From contig NZ_KK211189.1 of NCBI RefSeq assembly GCF_000620845.1, forward strand, positions 2,139,878 through 2,203,877: a stretch of DNA of 64,000 nucleotides, in the 5' to 3' direction. Numbering within the stretch: position 1 is the stretch's first letter; each line of letters begins with the position of its first letter. The DNA is from Exiguobacterium marinum DSM 16307 (GTDB lineage: Bacteria; Bacillota; Bacilli; Exiguobacteriales; Exiguobacteriaceae). Below the pieces are notes generated by a model. That model saw only the letters and a program-made list of their open reading frames with translations, was not told the origin of the DNA and did not search any database. The position numbers and the translations under genes were made by a program. Below, piece by piece: positions 28,445 through 37,047 of this stretch.

Positions 28445-29368
28445 TTAATTTTTCTCATTTGTTTCTTGCGGAGTGAATGACATGCCTTCATCGAGAGCAA
28501 GAGATTTCGTCCGACGCACCCAGCCGAAGAACGTCCAGCCGAAGAAGAAACCATACACGATTTCTTGACCGAGTTTCATGAGAACCCCACCGAAACGTTG
28601 GTCTTCGAGCGCGCTATTCGTCGCTCCCATTAACGCCTCTAAATCGATTCCGGACACGTCACCGTTCGGTAGACAGTATCCAAGGACCGTCGCAAACGTC
28701 TGCGGATCCGTATACGCATTATAAAGCGTCGTTTGACTAAAGATGATGAGCGCACAGGCCGGTGTCAACAAGACCCCGTTGGCGATAATATATACCATTC
28801 GTTTCAAATCGGACATTCCTTCCTCTTCGTCTGAGACGAGCGGAACGATGACCGGATACCACATCGTCAAACTAAAGACGACTAGTGCACCGTGGAAGAT
28901 CCGGTGAACGCCATAGTTCGTCAAGACGTAGTCGAATACGACCGGCATATGGTAAATCGAGAACAATGCGTTGAATAAAATGAGCGCAATCAGTGGCGTC
29001 GTTAAAAACTTAAACATCGGTCCAATAAACTTGAAGCTAAGTACTTTTTCAAACACCCAGTACGGCAGACCGTAAACGACGAGTGCCGGTGCCAAAATGT
29101 AGACGAGCACCATCTGGAACATATGCACCGATAAAATGATATGTGCCATGACATCGATTGGACTTCCAAAACCGATGTAATACAAGACAATGGCAAACAA
29201 CATACTAAACTTTTGTAACAACGTGGTCGAGGCATATCCTCGCTTCGCCATTCTCTCTGTCACGACGGCGTATAATACATAAATCCCGACCATGAGCAAT
29301 CCGAACAGCGGACTCCATAACGTGAGCCAATCAAATTGATTGAGCAGCTCCGACGTATTCCAGAGCAT
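28445..29368 (-). CDS. ctaG: Cytochrome c oxidase assembly factor CtaG
   Basis: 307-residue polytopic membrane protein (about seven segments) of the caa3_CtaG family, required in B. subtilis for copper-dependent assembly of the caa3 oxidase. Conserved landmarks include the SVHMFQMVLVY and FHGALVVFSLTMWYPVI stretches with membrane-embedded His and Met. It heads the ctaG-ctaM-sco unit and is separated from ctaF by a hairpin. Confidence 0.93.
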   Translation of the reverse strand: MLWNTSELLNQFDWLTLWSPLFGLLMVGIYVLYAVVTERMAKRGYASTTLLQKFSMLFAIVLYYIGFGSPIDVMAHIILSVHMFQMVLVYILAPALVVYGLPYWVFEKVLSFKFIGPMFKFLTTPLIALILFNALFSIYHMPVVFDYVLTNYGVHRIFHGALVVFSLTMWYPVIVPLVSDEEEGMSDLKRMVYIIANGVLLTPACALIIFSQTTLYNAYTDPQTFATVLGYCLPNGDVSGIDLEALMGATNSALEDQRFGGVLMKLGQEIVYGFFFGWTFFGWVRRTKSLALDEGMSFTPQETNEKN

Positions 29369-29445
29369 CCGTTCACCCCTTTTCTTTCTCTCCCTAACCT
29401 TTGAAACCGTTCACTTCAAGATTACTATTCATTCATTTTTGAAGT

Positions 29446-29494
29446 AAAGGAAAAAGGACCGAATCATCCGTGTTTCCACAGATGTTCAATCCTT
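29446..29494 (-). terminator. Imperfect terminator between ctaF and ctaG
   Basis: Minus strand AAGGA...CATC-T-GTG-GAAA-CAC-G-GATG...TCCTTTTTCC, a bulged stem with a GAAA loop in the 134-bp ctaF-ctaG gap. It probably reduces rather than abolishes readthrough into ctaG. Confidence 0.5.
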
Positions 29495-29502
29495 TGTCAC
29501 AA

Positions 29503-29832
29503 TTACCAAATGAGTAAGCGTAGTGCAGCTACCGTGATGATAGCAATAAAGATGCCTAACCACATCATACCGACGATCCATGTGTTCCCACGGTTATTCA
29601 TATACATGAAGATATATAACTGTAGAAAGACTTGAATGACTGCCAAGATGATCAAGAAGCCACCTGCTGCCCAAACTGGCATGAGTTCCGCATAAACGGC
29701 ACCGAATGCCACGAACGTGAGTAAAATCATCATCGCAAAACTAATCAATTGAAGCTGATACTCACGCTTTGATTCTGCTTTTACTTCTAGCTCTAATTGT
29801 TTGTGTGATTCGTTCATAGCTCGTTTTTCCAT
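29503..29832 (-). CDS. ctaF: Cytochrome caa3 oxidase subunit IV
   Basis: 109-residue small subunit with three hydrophobic segments (about 29-47, 53-74 and 84-107) and a charged N-terminal tail. It matches the caa3-type subunit IV family and lies at the end of ctaCDEF. The ATG at 29832 directly follows the ctaE stop, with GGATGGTGA overlapping the end of ctaE. ATG at 29817 is an alternative start. Confidence 0.9.
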   Translation of the reverse strand: MEKRAMNESHKQLELEVKAESKREYQLQLISFAMMILLTFVAFGAVYAELMPVWAAGGFLIILAVIQVFLQLYIFMYMNNRGNTWIVGMMWLGIFIAIITVAALRLLIW

Positions 29833-29833
29833 A

Positions 29834-30460
29834 TTAGTTCACCATCCCTAAGAGGTAGACGATTGAGAAGATGAAGACCCAAACAACATCGATGAAGTGC
29901 CAGTATAGACTTGATACATAAAACTTTGGTGCGTTGTATACATCAATCGGACGGTTCCAGTTACGAATCAAGAGCGTCGTAATCCAAAGGAGACCGAACG
30001 TGACGTGCGCTCCGTGGAAGCCGACTAACGTGTAGAAGGCTGAACCGAATGCGCTCGACGTGAACGTGTGACCAATGTGGTAGTAGTGAATGAACTCGTA
30101 AATCTCCGCACCAAGGAATCCAGCACCAAGAAGGAGTGTCACAATCAACCAAAGCTTCATCCGTCCTGGATTGTTTGCTTTCATGTTCATCATCGCAAGG
30201 ACACTTGTGAGTGAACTTGTGAGGAGGAGCATCGTCATGATGAAGACGAGCTCCATTTCAAAGATATTATACGAGCGTAATTCCTCTGGCGCACCAGAGT
30301 TCAAGAGACCAACGTATGTTCCAAAGAGCGAGGCGAAGAGGACTGTCTCACCACCAAGGAAGAACCAGAAAGCCACATATTTATTTTTCCCTTCCAGCGT
30401 TGCTTTCTCTGGATTGGCCGGGATACCGGTCACTGGGTGTTTTTCAACTGTATGTGCCAT
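29834..30460 (-). CDS. ctaE: Cytochrome caa3 oxidase subunit III
   Basis: 208-residue subunit with five hydrophobic segments. The GFHGAHVTFGLLW stretch and YWHFIDVVWVFIF near the C-terminus are subunit III signatures. It starts on the base after the ctaD stop, with AAAGGAG inside the ctaD end, so subunits I and III are translationally coupled. Confidence 0.95.
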   Translation of the reverse strand: MAHTVEKHPVTGIPANPEKATLEGKNKYVAFWFFLGGETVLFASLFGTYVGLLNSGAPEELRSYNIFEMELVFIMTMLLLTSSLTSVLAMMNMKANNPGRMKLWLIVTLLLGAGFLGAEIYEFIHYYHIGHTFTSSAFGSAFYTLVGFHGAHVTFGLLWITTLLIRNWNRPIDVYNAPKFYVSSLYWHFIDVVWVFIFSIVYLLGMVN

Positions 30461-32347
30461 TTATTGTTCTCCTTTCTCACGAATCGCTTTCAAGTCTGCT
30501 TCGACTTGTGACTTCGGAATGTAGTAGCCGTGATCGTCAATCCAAGAACGTAGGAACATCGAGACGAACGTCATCGCTAATCCAAATCCGATCAATGACC
30601 AGCCGACAACTGTGTTATCCATCTGGAAGATGGCACCGAGTCCTGCGATGAAGAGGCCGAGTGACATGAAGAACGGAATGAGCGAGTTGTTCGGCATGTG
30701 GATGTCCGAAACTTCTTCAGCGACTGATACGCGTTTGTTACCAGCCATTTTCTCGAGCCAGAACGTATCAAGTCCTTTGACGAGTGGTGTTTGTGCAAAG
30801 TTGTACTCTGGAGTCGGGACAGGAAGTGTCCACTCAAGCGTACGTCCGTCTTCCCAGTGGTCTGGTTTGACGCGTTCTTTAGACAAGAAGGCTTTCACAA
30901 CTGCGATGAGCAAGATAATCGTTGACACACCCATGAAGAATGCTCCGATTGTCGAGAGTAGGTTGAGCGTATCCCAACCTTGACCACCGAGGTATGTGAA
31001 GACTCGACGTGGCATACCGAACAATCCGAGGAAGTGTTGCGGGAAGAACGTCAAGTGGAATCCGATAAAGAACAACCAGAACTGCCAGTATCCAAGCTTT
31101 TCAGAAAGGGCTTTTCCGAACATGAGCGGGAACCAGTAGTAAAGTCCTGCGAAGAGACCGTATACAACCCCACCTACGATAACGTAGTGGAAGTGAGCGA
31201 CAACGAAGTAGCTGTCGTGGTATTGATAGTCAGCCGGTGCGACTGAAAGCATAACTCCTGTCATCCCACCTACGAGGAATGAAGGAATGAACGCGACTGA
31301 GTAAAGCATGGCGACGTTGAATTTAATTTGACCGCCCCATAGCGTGAAGAGCCAGTTAAAGATTTTAACACCGGTCGGTACGGCGATGGCCATTGTCGCA
31401 ACAGCGAAAATCGAGTTGGCGACTGGACCGAGACCGACTGTGAACATGTGGTGAACCCAAACCATGAATCCAAGGAAACCGATGAGCATTGTTGCGAAGA
31501 CCATCGTCGTGTAACCGAAGAGGCGTTTACGCGCAAATGTCGGAATGATTTCCGAGAAAATACCGAATGCCGGCAAAATCAAAATGTATACTTCCGGGTG
31601 ACCGAAGATCCAGAAAAGGTGTTCCCAGATGACTACGTTCCCGCCAAGTGCCGGGTCAAAATAGGCAGCTCCGAAGAGTCGCTCGAACATCAACATGAAC
31701 AATCCGACCGTAAGTGGTGGGAATGCGAAGACGATCAATGCCGATGCAACGAAAGTCGTCCATGTGAAGAGTGGCATGCGCATGAGTTTCATTCCTGGCG
31801 CACGCATGTTCAAGATTGTGACGAGGAAGTTAATCCCGGCCATCAATGAACCGAAACCTGAAATCTGAAGACCGAGGGCGTAGAAGTCTACCCCTGTCGC
31901 TTCCGGTTGTGTTGAGAGCGGCGCATAAGCCGTCCAACCTGCGTTTGGTGCTGCTCCGAAGAACCAGCTCAAGTTAAGCATGACTCCACCGAAGAAGAAT
32001 AACCAAAATCCTAATGAGTTAATGAATGGGAACGCAACGTCGCGTGCCCCGATTTGAAGCGGTGTGACCGCGTTCATGAAGCCGAATAGCATCGGCATCG
32101 CCGCTAGGAAGATCATCGTCGTCCCGTGCATCGTAATCAATTGGTTAAATGTCTCACCGCTGACAAAGTCGTTCATTGGTTTAACGAGTTGCCAACGAAT
32201 CAGTAATGCTTCAATTCCACCGAGAAGGAGGAAGAAGATTCCTGAAAACAAATACAAAATACCGATTTTTTTGTGGTCAACCGTCGTAATCCAATCCATG
32301 ATGCCATTGTATTTACGCGATTGCTGCATTGCAGTGGTCTGTGCCAC
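30461..32347 (-). CDS. ctaD: Cytochrome caa3 oxidase subunit I
   Basis: 628-residue catalytic subunit holding heme a and the heme a3-CuB oxygen site, with 12 core membrane segments plus a C-terminal extension that fuses two further segments, as in Bacillus CtaD. Visible motifs: HGTTMIFLAAMP (heme a ligand region), HPEVYILILPAFG (CuB His and cross-linked Tyr), WVHHMF (CuB His pair) and SYFVVAHFHYVIVGG (heme ligands). It follows ctaC with a short gap. Confidence 0.98.
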   Translation of the reverse strand: MAQTTAMQQSRKYNGIMDWITTVDHKKIGILYLFSGIFFLLLGGIEALLIRWQLVKPMNDFVSGETFNQLITMHGTTMIFLAAMPMLFGFMNAVTPLQIGARDVAFPFINSLGFWLFFFGGVMLNLSWFFGAAPNAGWTAYAPLSTQPEATGVDFYALGLQISGFGSLMAGINFLVTILNMRAPGMKLMRMPLFTWTTFVASALIVFAFPPLTVGLFMLMFERLFGAAYFDPALGGNVVIWEHLFWIFGHPEVYILILPAFGIFSEIIPTFARKRLFGYTTMVFATMLIGFLGFMVWVHHMFTVGLGPVANSIFAVATMAIAVPTGVKIFNWLFTLWGGQIKFNVAMLYSVAFIPSFLVGGMTGVMLSVAPADYQYHDSYFVVAHFHYVIVGGVVYGLFAGLYYWFPLMFGKALSEKLGYWQFWLFFIGFHLTFFPQHFLGLFGMPRRVFTYLGGQGWDTLNLLSTIGAFFMGVSTIILLIAVVKAFLSKERVKPDHWEDGRTLEWTLPVPTPEYNFAQTPLVKGLDTFWLEKMAGNKRVSVAEEVSDIHMPNNSLIPFFMSLGLFIAGLGAIFQMDNTVVGWSLIGFGLAMTFVSMFLRSWIDDHGYYIPKSQVEADLKAIREKGEQ

Positions 32348-32367
32348 GTGAAATCCCCCTTTTCCCG

Positions 32368-33396
32368 TTAGTCAATCTTCTGCTCATACAAGAAGTCAAC
32401 GAGTGCGTCTAATTCTTCGTTGCTGATTTGACCTTCATTGAAACCTGGCATGAGAGCCCCTTGTTTCTTCTCTTGCGGGTCACGAATCCACTCTTTCAAG
32501 TTGTCCTCGTTGTTTTCGAGGTAACCTGCGAGCCATTCCCGATCACCGAAGTTCGTTAAACTTGGTGCCACTTTACCGCCGCCGTGACAGCTCAAGCAAC
32601 TTTCGACATACACTTGTTCACCTGTCGTCAAGTTCGTGTTGTCTGCGACGAGGTTCTCACCGTTATCGTCTTGCTTGGCTTTCATGTCAGCGAGCCATTG
32701 ATCGTATTCTTCTTGCTCGAGCGCGATGACTTTAAAGTCCATAAGGGCATGTGACGGACCGCAAAGCTCAGCACATTTTCCATAGTAAGTACCTGGTTCA
32801 TTTGCATGCAACCACATTTCGTTATCAAGTCCTGGGTTCGTATCTGTCTTACCAGATAAGGCCGGTACCCAGAATGAGTGAATGACATCTTTAGACGTCA
32901 AGTTGATGCCGACTCGTTTTCCGACTGGAATGACGAGCTCTTGCCCTGTCACTACACCTGCTTCTGGATATTCGAACTCCCACCAGTACAAGTTAGCTGT
33001 AACATTGATTTCTTCTTCTTTTTTCGCTTCTTTCGCTTTCGCGAGTTCGACAGTCGTCGTGATTGTCGGAACAGCGAGAATGATGAGAAGGATAATCGGA
33101 ACGACTGTCCAAATCATCTCAAGTGTACTGCTACCTTCAACTTGCTTCGGAATCGATTCGTCTTTCCGACGGAACTTCATGAGCACGTACACGTAAATGA
33201 CCGAGACGATGATGAGTACGAAGAGCATGATCGCCAAACTGATGAGAATGATGCGGAGCTGAAGCTCAGCCCCTTCTCCCATCGGCTTCAATGCAGACAA
33301 TCCCTCTTGACCGCAACCTGACAACAGGACTGCGAACATCATCATCGGGACGATGCCAAACAGAAGCTTCTTAAATGATTTCACAACAATCCCCAC
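32368..33396 (-). CDS. ctaC: Cytochrome caa3 oxidase subunit II with fused cytochrome c domain
   Basis: 342-residue lipoprotein: lipobox LLSGC with C28, then two membrane segments (about 48-72 and 95-113). The CuA domain has ligands H173, C208, C212 and H216 (GKCAELCGPSHALMD). A C-terminal cytochrome c domain has CLSCH at 267-271 and a distal Met in LMPGFN. The fused cytochrome defines the enzyme as caa3 type. It is probably cotranscribed with ctaB, 46 bp upstream. Confidence 0.97.
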   Translation of the reverse strand: MGIVVKSFKKLLFGIVPMMMFAVLLSGCGQEGLSALKPMGEGAELQLRIILISLAIMLFVLIIVSVIYVYVLMKFRRKDESIPKQVEGSSTLEMIWTVVPIILLIILAVPTITTTVELAKAKEAKKEEEINVTANLYWWEFEYPEAGVVTGQELVIPVGKRVGINLTSKDVIHSFWVPALSGKTDTNPGLDNEMWLHANEPGTYYGKCAELCGPSHALMDFKVIALEQEEYDQWLADMKAKQDDNGENLVADNTNLTTGEQVYVESCLSCHGGGKVAPSLTNFGDREWLAGYLENNEDNLKEWIRDPQEKKQGALMPGFNEGQISNEELDALVDFLYEQKID

Positions 33397-33442
33397 TTTC
33401 TCCCAAAATGATGTGTAATGGTTTTCTATATAGTGAGTGCGG

Positions 33443-34369
33443 TTACGCCATTGCTGCTGTTAAAATCAGCGCGATAATCCACACGACTAAATAAATTAAT
33501 GAATAGAAGAACATTTTGTTTGCCCACTTGATTTCATCCTCGGCGTTGAATCCTTTCAACCCGAGATACAACCAGTAGCCCCCTAAACCGGCTGCGACTG
33601 TCAAGTAAACAAGACCGTAATGCATAAATAAGAGCGATGCTGGAATTAGCGTCGCAATCCACCAGATGATTTGCCGTTTCGTGATGGCAAATCCGTTCAC
33701 GACCGGAAGCATCGGAATGCCTGCCGCTCGATACTCTTCCGTCCGTCGCATGGCGAGCGCTAGGAAGTGCGGTGGTTGCCATAAAAACATGACAAGGAAC
33801 ATGAGCCACGCATCGATATGAAGTGTCGGATCAAGCGCTGCCCAACCGATGAGCGGTGGAACGGCTCCCGAAATACTCCCGACGACCGTATTGAGCGTAC
33901 TCGTACGCTTAAGCCACATCGTATAAATCACGACATAAAAAAATGCCCCGATTAAACCGAATACTGCAGCGACGTACGATACAAGGAGCAATAACAGTGT
34001 TCCAATCGCAAGTTGTGTCAATCCGAGGAGTAAGATTTTCTCCCCTGAAATCTTGCCGGTTACACTCGGTCGATTGTCCGTACGATCCATTAAGTAATCG
34101 ATATCTCGGTCCACGAAGTTGTTTAGGTAACAACTCCCCGAAATCACGAGTGCGCTTCCTAACATCGTTAATAAGAGCTGTGGCCAAACTTCAAACAAGT
34201 AAAGTACTGGCGTATCGCTCTGATACGTCGCTGCCACGAAGAATCCCGCAAACACCAACAACAGGTTGGCACGAACGATTCCCATTTTCGCTAAGGCGAC
34301 GTAATCTCGAAATGACGTTGACTCTGTATATTCTAACTCTACCGTCATTCCTGGGTTGACTTTTGTCAT
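33443..34369 (-). CDS. ctaB: Protoheme IX farnesyltransferase (heme O synthase)
   Basis: Membrane UbiA-family prenyltransferase converting heme B to heme O. The 308-residue protein has about nine hydrophobic segments, with the Asp-rich [15 protein letters not shown] loop binding the farnesyl diphosphate magnesium. A GGGGGGGTC site precedes the ATG. It heads the ctaB-C-D-E-F run and is divergent from ctaA, which makes heme A from its product. Confidence 0.96.
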   Translation of the reverse strand: MTKVNPGMTVELEYTESTSFRDYVALAKMGIVRANLLLVFAGFFVAATYQSDTPVLYLFEVWPQLLLTMLGSALVISGSCYLNNFVDRDIDYLMDRTDNRPSVTGKISGEKILLLGLTQLAIGTLLLLLVSYVAAVFGLIGAFFYVVIYTMWLKRTSTLNTVVGSISGAVPPLIGWAALDPTLHIDAWLMFLVMFLWQPPHFLALAMRRTEEYRAAGIPMLPVVNGFAITKRQIIWWIATLIPASLLFMHYGLVYLTVAAGLGGYWLYLGLKGFNAEDEIKWANKMFFYSLIYLVVWIIALILTAAMA

Positions 34370-34702
34370 ACTGACCCCCCCACATAATCACGAAATCCTC
34401 GCATTCTCTTCACAGAAAAAACACAATATGAACAAAATACACTTAACTCTCTACAAAGATACCATATTTCTTTATAAAATACGCCTTTTATGCTTGTGAA
34501 ATAGCGAGTTTTTTGTGTCGATAGTGTGATATTTGTCACACCTAATGTGCTTTACTAATATTAGAATAACGTTTTTGATAACGATTGCAAGCTTTTCCAT
34601 TTCGTTTTTCGAACAGAAAGCCGTATAATAAGTATGGCGAAAAAAATATAAATAAACAAGGCACAATTTTATCGGATTTTGATTAGAAGCAGGTGGTAAT
34701 GC
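34370..34702. promoter_or_regulatory. ctaB-ctaA divergent regulatory region
   Basis: This 333-bp AT-rich gap contains no gene. It holds an FNR/CRP-type palindrome (34524-34541). A minus-strand promoter candidate for ctaB has TTCACA at 34495-34500, 18 bp, TATAAA at 34471-34476. A TATAAT at 34624-34629 lies about 75 bp before ctaA on the plus strand, without a clear -35 box. The arrangement allows joint control of heme A synthesis and the oxidase operon. Confidence 0.55.
34524..34541. promoter_or_regulatory. FNR/CRP-type palindrome
   Basis: GTGTGA-TATTTG-TCACAC, a perfect 6-bp inverted repeat with 6-bp spacing. It contains TGTGA-N6-TCACA, the half-sites recognised by the CRP/FNR family. Its centre lies about 68 bp upstream of the predicted ctaB start point. 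Rex is an alternative, but the inner bases fit Rex less well. Confidence 0.55.
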
Positions 34703-35608
34703 ATGCATAAAAAACTCGCGTTTTTCTCAGGGTTTGTCACCCTCGGAATGATGCTTGTCCTCATCATGGGTGGAACCGTGACGAAGACGGACTCAGGGGA
34801 TGGTTGTGGGACGGACTGGCCACTCTGTCACGGAAAATTGATTCCAACGAACCCGAGCGTTGAAACGATGATCGAATACAGTCACCGTGTAGTATCTGGC
34901 TTTGAAGGCCTTCTCATCATTGCGCTCGCAATTTGGACGTTCATCGCTGTCAAACGTCGTATTGATGTAAAAATCTTTGCATTTCTCGCATTTATCTTCA
35001 TGCTCATCCAATCGATCATTGGAGCAGGAGCAGTCATATGGCAACAATCAGATGCCATTTTGGCACTTCATTTCGGTATCTCTCTCGTCTCATTCGCATC
35101 GCTACTCATTTTGACGATTCTCTTATTCGAGGGCGACCGAGAACATCAGGCTGTATCAAAGAAATTGCGCGCTCATCTGTACGGCCTTTCTATTTATACG
35201 ATGATTGTCGTCTATACGGGAGCGTACGTCCGACATTTAGGAGCGACTTACGCTTGTGTCGGTTGGCCGATTTGTGACCAAAATGTATGGACGTTCGAAT
35301 CTTATGTTCAAATGGGACATCGATTGATGGCGGGGCTCCTTGTCCTGTACACATTATTCGTTCTCTACTTAGCGAAGAAAGAGATGGATCAGTTGATCGA
35401 ACGTGGGATGATGGCGTCCCTCTTCTTCATCCTTCTTCAAGTCGGAACAGGAGCATGGATCGTACTTGGTGGCCACGCCACATATGTGCCACTTCTACAC
35501 GCATTCTTGATTACTTGCTACTTTGGTATTCTGTCATACCTTTCTTACCACGCTTATCGATCGACAGCTCGGAAAGATGTAGCACGACTGAAAGACATGA
35601 ATGGATAA
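34703..35608 (+). CDS. ctaA: Heme A synthase
   Basis: 301-residue eight-helix membrane enzyme oxidising the C8 methyl of heme O to heme A. Conserved landmarks: an N-terminal GGTVTKTDSGDGCGTDWPLCHG with paired cysteines, YSHRVVSG, the second-half YVRHLGATYACVGWPICD with another cysteine pair, and the histidine motifs HRLMAG and LLHAF. It supplies the heme A needed by the adjacent caa3 oxidase. Confidence 0.96.
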   Translation: MHKKLAFFSGFVTLGMMLVLIMGGTVTKTDSGDGCGTDWPLCHGKLIPTNPSVETMIEYSHRVVSGFEGLLIIALAIWTFIAVKRRIDVKIFAFLAFIFMLIQSIIGAGAVIWQQSDAILALHFGISLVSFASLLILTILLFEGDREHQAVSKKLRAHLYGLSIYTMIVVYTGAYVRHLGATYACVGWPICDQNVWTFESYVQMGHRLMAGLLVLYTLFVLYLAKKEMDQLIERGMMASLFFILLQVGTGAWIVLGGHATYVPLLHAFLITCYFGILSYLSYHAYRSTARKDVARLKDMNG

Positions 35609-35615
35609 CTCAAAC

Positions 35616-35639
35616 AAAAAAGCGCTTCAGCGCTTTTTT
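35616..35639. terminator. Bidirectional terminator between ctaA and the photolyase gene
   Basis: AAAAAAGCGC-TTCA-GCGCTTTTTT sits between two convergent genes and works on either strand. Confidence 0.9.
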
Positions 35640-35641
35640 GT

Positions 35642-36994
35642 TTACAATTCTTTAAATCGTTCGAGGGCACGTTCTCTCGCTTCTTTATGGTCGACAAGCG
35701 GCTTCGGATAATCTTCCCTTTCCGACGGGTCCGGGAAGTGAATTGACTTATCTGACACATGCTTCAGTTCCGGCACATAATGTCGAATGAACGTTCCGTC
35801 GGGGTCAAACCGTTCAGATTGCGTCGTCGGATTGAAGATGCGGAAATATGGCACGGCGTCTGTCCCAACCGAAGCAGCCCATTGCCACCCCCCGATATTC
35901 GACGAGGCCTCGTAATCAATCAGTTTCCGTTCGAAATAAAGTTCCCCTTTTCGCCAATCGAGAAGGAGATGTTTCGTCAAGAAAGATGCGACGATCATAC
36001 GCAGACGGTTGTGCATCCACCCGGTCTCATTCAACTGACGCATCGCTGCGTCTACAATTGGATAACCGGTCTCCCCGTTACACCATTTTTCAAACTGTTC
36101 ATCATTTTCTTCCCATTCAAGCGACTTATATTTGGGATTGAACGGTTGTTCTTTCAATCCGTGGAACTTTGCCATGACCATGTAGTAAAATTCGCGCCAC
36201 AATAGTTCGTCGTAATACGTGTCGCGTCCTTTCGACTGTTTAGCGGACAATACCTGTTCGGTGATGGTTCGAATCGACAATACACCGGTACGTAAGTATG
36301 GGGACAATCGACTCGTTCCTGCGATGCTTGGAATGTCACGTTTCTCACCGTAATCGACCATGCGATCATTGACGAAGCGGGTCAACCGTTTCTTCGCCTC
36401 GGTCTCCCCTAACCCTTTCCACTCGCGTTCACAACGTTTGAACAAGTCTTTTAGTTCACTCGGTATTTCATTCTTTGTGCTAATGAATTGCGCTAAGCGA
36501 TCGACATCCACATCGTAAGGTTTCGGCGGCTGTTCGGAATATGCCGCTTTTTTGAACGGGGTGAACACCTTGTATGGATCACCGCTCTTTGTCTTAAACG
36601 CATCAGGTTGAAACAGATGCCGGTCAAGCAGTCGTACGACTTTCACTTCTTCACCAAGTGCTTCGATGACGCGATCGTCGCGCTGTTTGAATGGTTCCAC
36701 ATATTCCGCATTAAAATAAAGAACGTCGATGTCACCGAGCTGTTTCACGAAGTCAGCTTCTGACTCGGCGACGAGGACACGAAGTCCTAACCCATCCGCT
36801 TCTAAATCATCCATAAACGTACGCATTGTCGAAAAGAAGTAGTCGTGGCGTACCTCAAACGGATCACAATATTCAGGGTTTAACCAAAAAACAAAATCTA
36901 GGTCGTCACCTTCCCCCATATCTTTCAAAGCACGGTGTAGCATATGATTATCGGTCAGTCTAAAATCGGATCGGAACCAACATACTCGTTTCAT
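35642..36994 (-). CDS. phr: Deoxyribodipyrimidine photolyase (class I)
   Basis: 450-residue light-driven repair enzyme for UV pyrimidine dimers. The N-terminal antenna-binding domain starts RVCWFRSDFRLTDN. The C-terminal FAD domain shows WREFYYMVMAKF, GYPIVDAAMRQLNETGWMHNRLR and WQWAASVGTDAVPYFRIFNP, with the conserved Trp residues. ATG at 36994 follows AGGAGTG; the GTG at 37003 overlaps that site. It lies between pyc and ctaA where B. subtilis has no photolyase, so it is a lineage-specific insertion. A photoreceptor (cryptochrome) role is unlikely but not excluded. Confidence 0.94.
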   Translation of the reverse strand: MKRVCWFRSDFRLTDNHMLHRALKDMGEGDDLDFVFWLNPEYCDPFEVRHDYFFSTMRTFMDDLEADGLGLRVLVAESEADFVKQLGDIDVLYFNAEYVEPFKQRDDRVIEALGEEVKVVRLLDRHLFQPDAFKTKSGDPYKVFTPFKKAAYSEQPPKPYDVDVDRLAQFISTKNEIPSELKDLFKRCEREWKGLGETEAKKRLTRFVNDRMVDYGEKRDIPSIAGTSRLSPYLRTGVLSIRTITEQVLSAKQSKGRDTYYDELLWREFYYMVMAKFHGLKEQPFNPKYKSLEWEENDEQFEKWCNGETGYPIVDAAMRQLNETGWMHNRLRMIVASFLTKHLLLDWRKGELYFERKLIDYEASSNIGGWQWAASVGTDAVPYFRIFNPTTQSERFDPDGTFIRHYVPELKHVSDKSIHFPDPSEREDYPKPLVDHKEARERALERFKEL

Positions 36995-37013
36995 GATTTT
37001 CACTCCTATCTAC

Positions 37014-37045
37014 AAAAAAGAAGCATAGCGAACTATGCTTCTTTT
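37014..37045 (-). terminator. Terminator after pyruvate carboxylase
   Basis: Minus strand AAAGAAGCATAG-TTCG-CTATGCTTCTTT followed by TTT, with a stable TTCG tetraloop. It lies directly after the pyc stop. Confidence 0.9.
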
Positions 37046-37047
37046 GA

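Noticed and set aside
36994-37003. GTG starts a few codons upstream of ATG for phr, coaD, murD, pdhA and the gene after sco
   Set aside because: In each case the GTG lies within or directly against the ribosome site, while the ATG has proper spacing.
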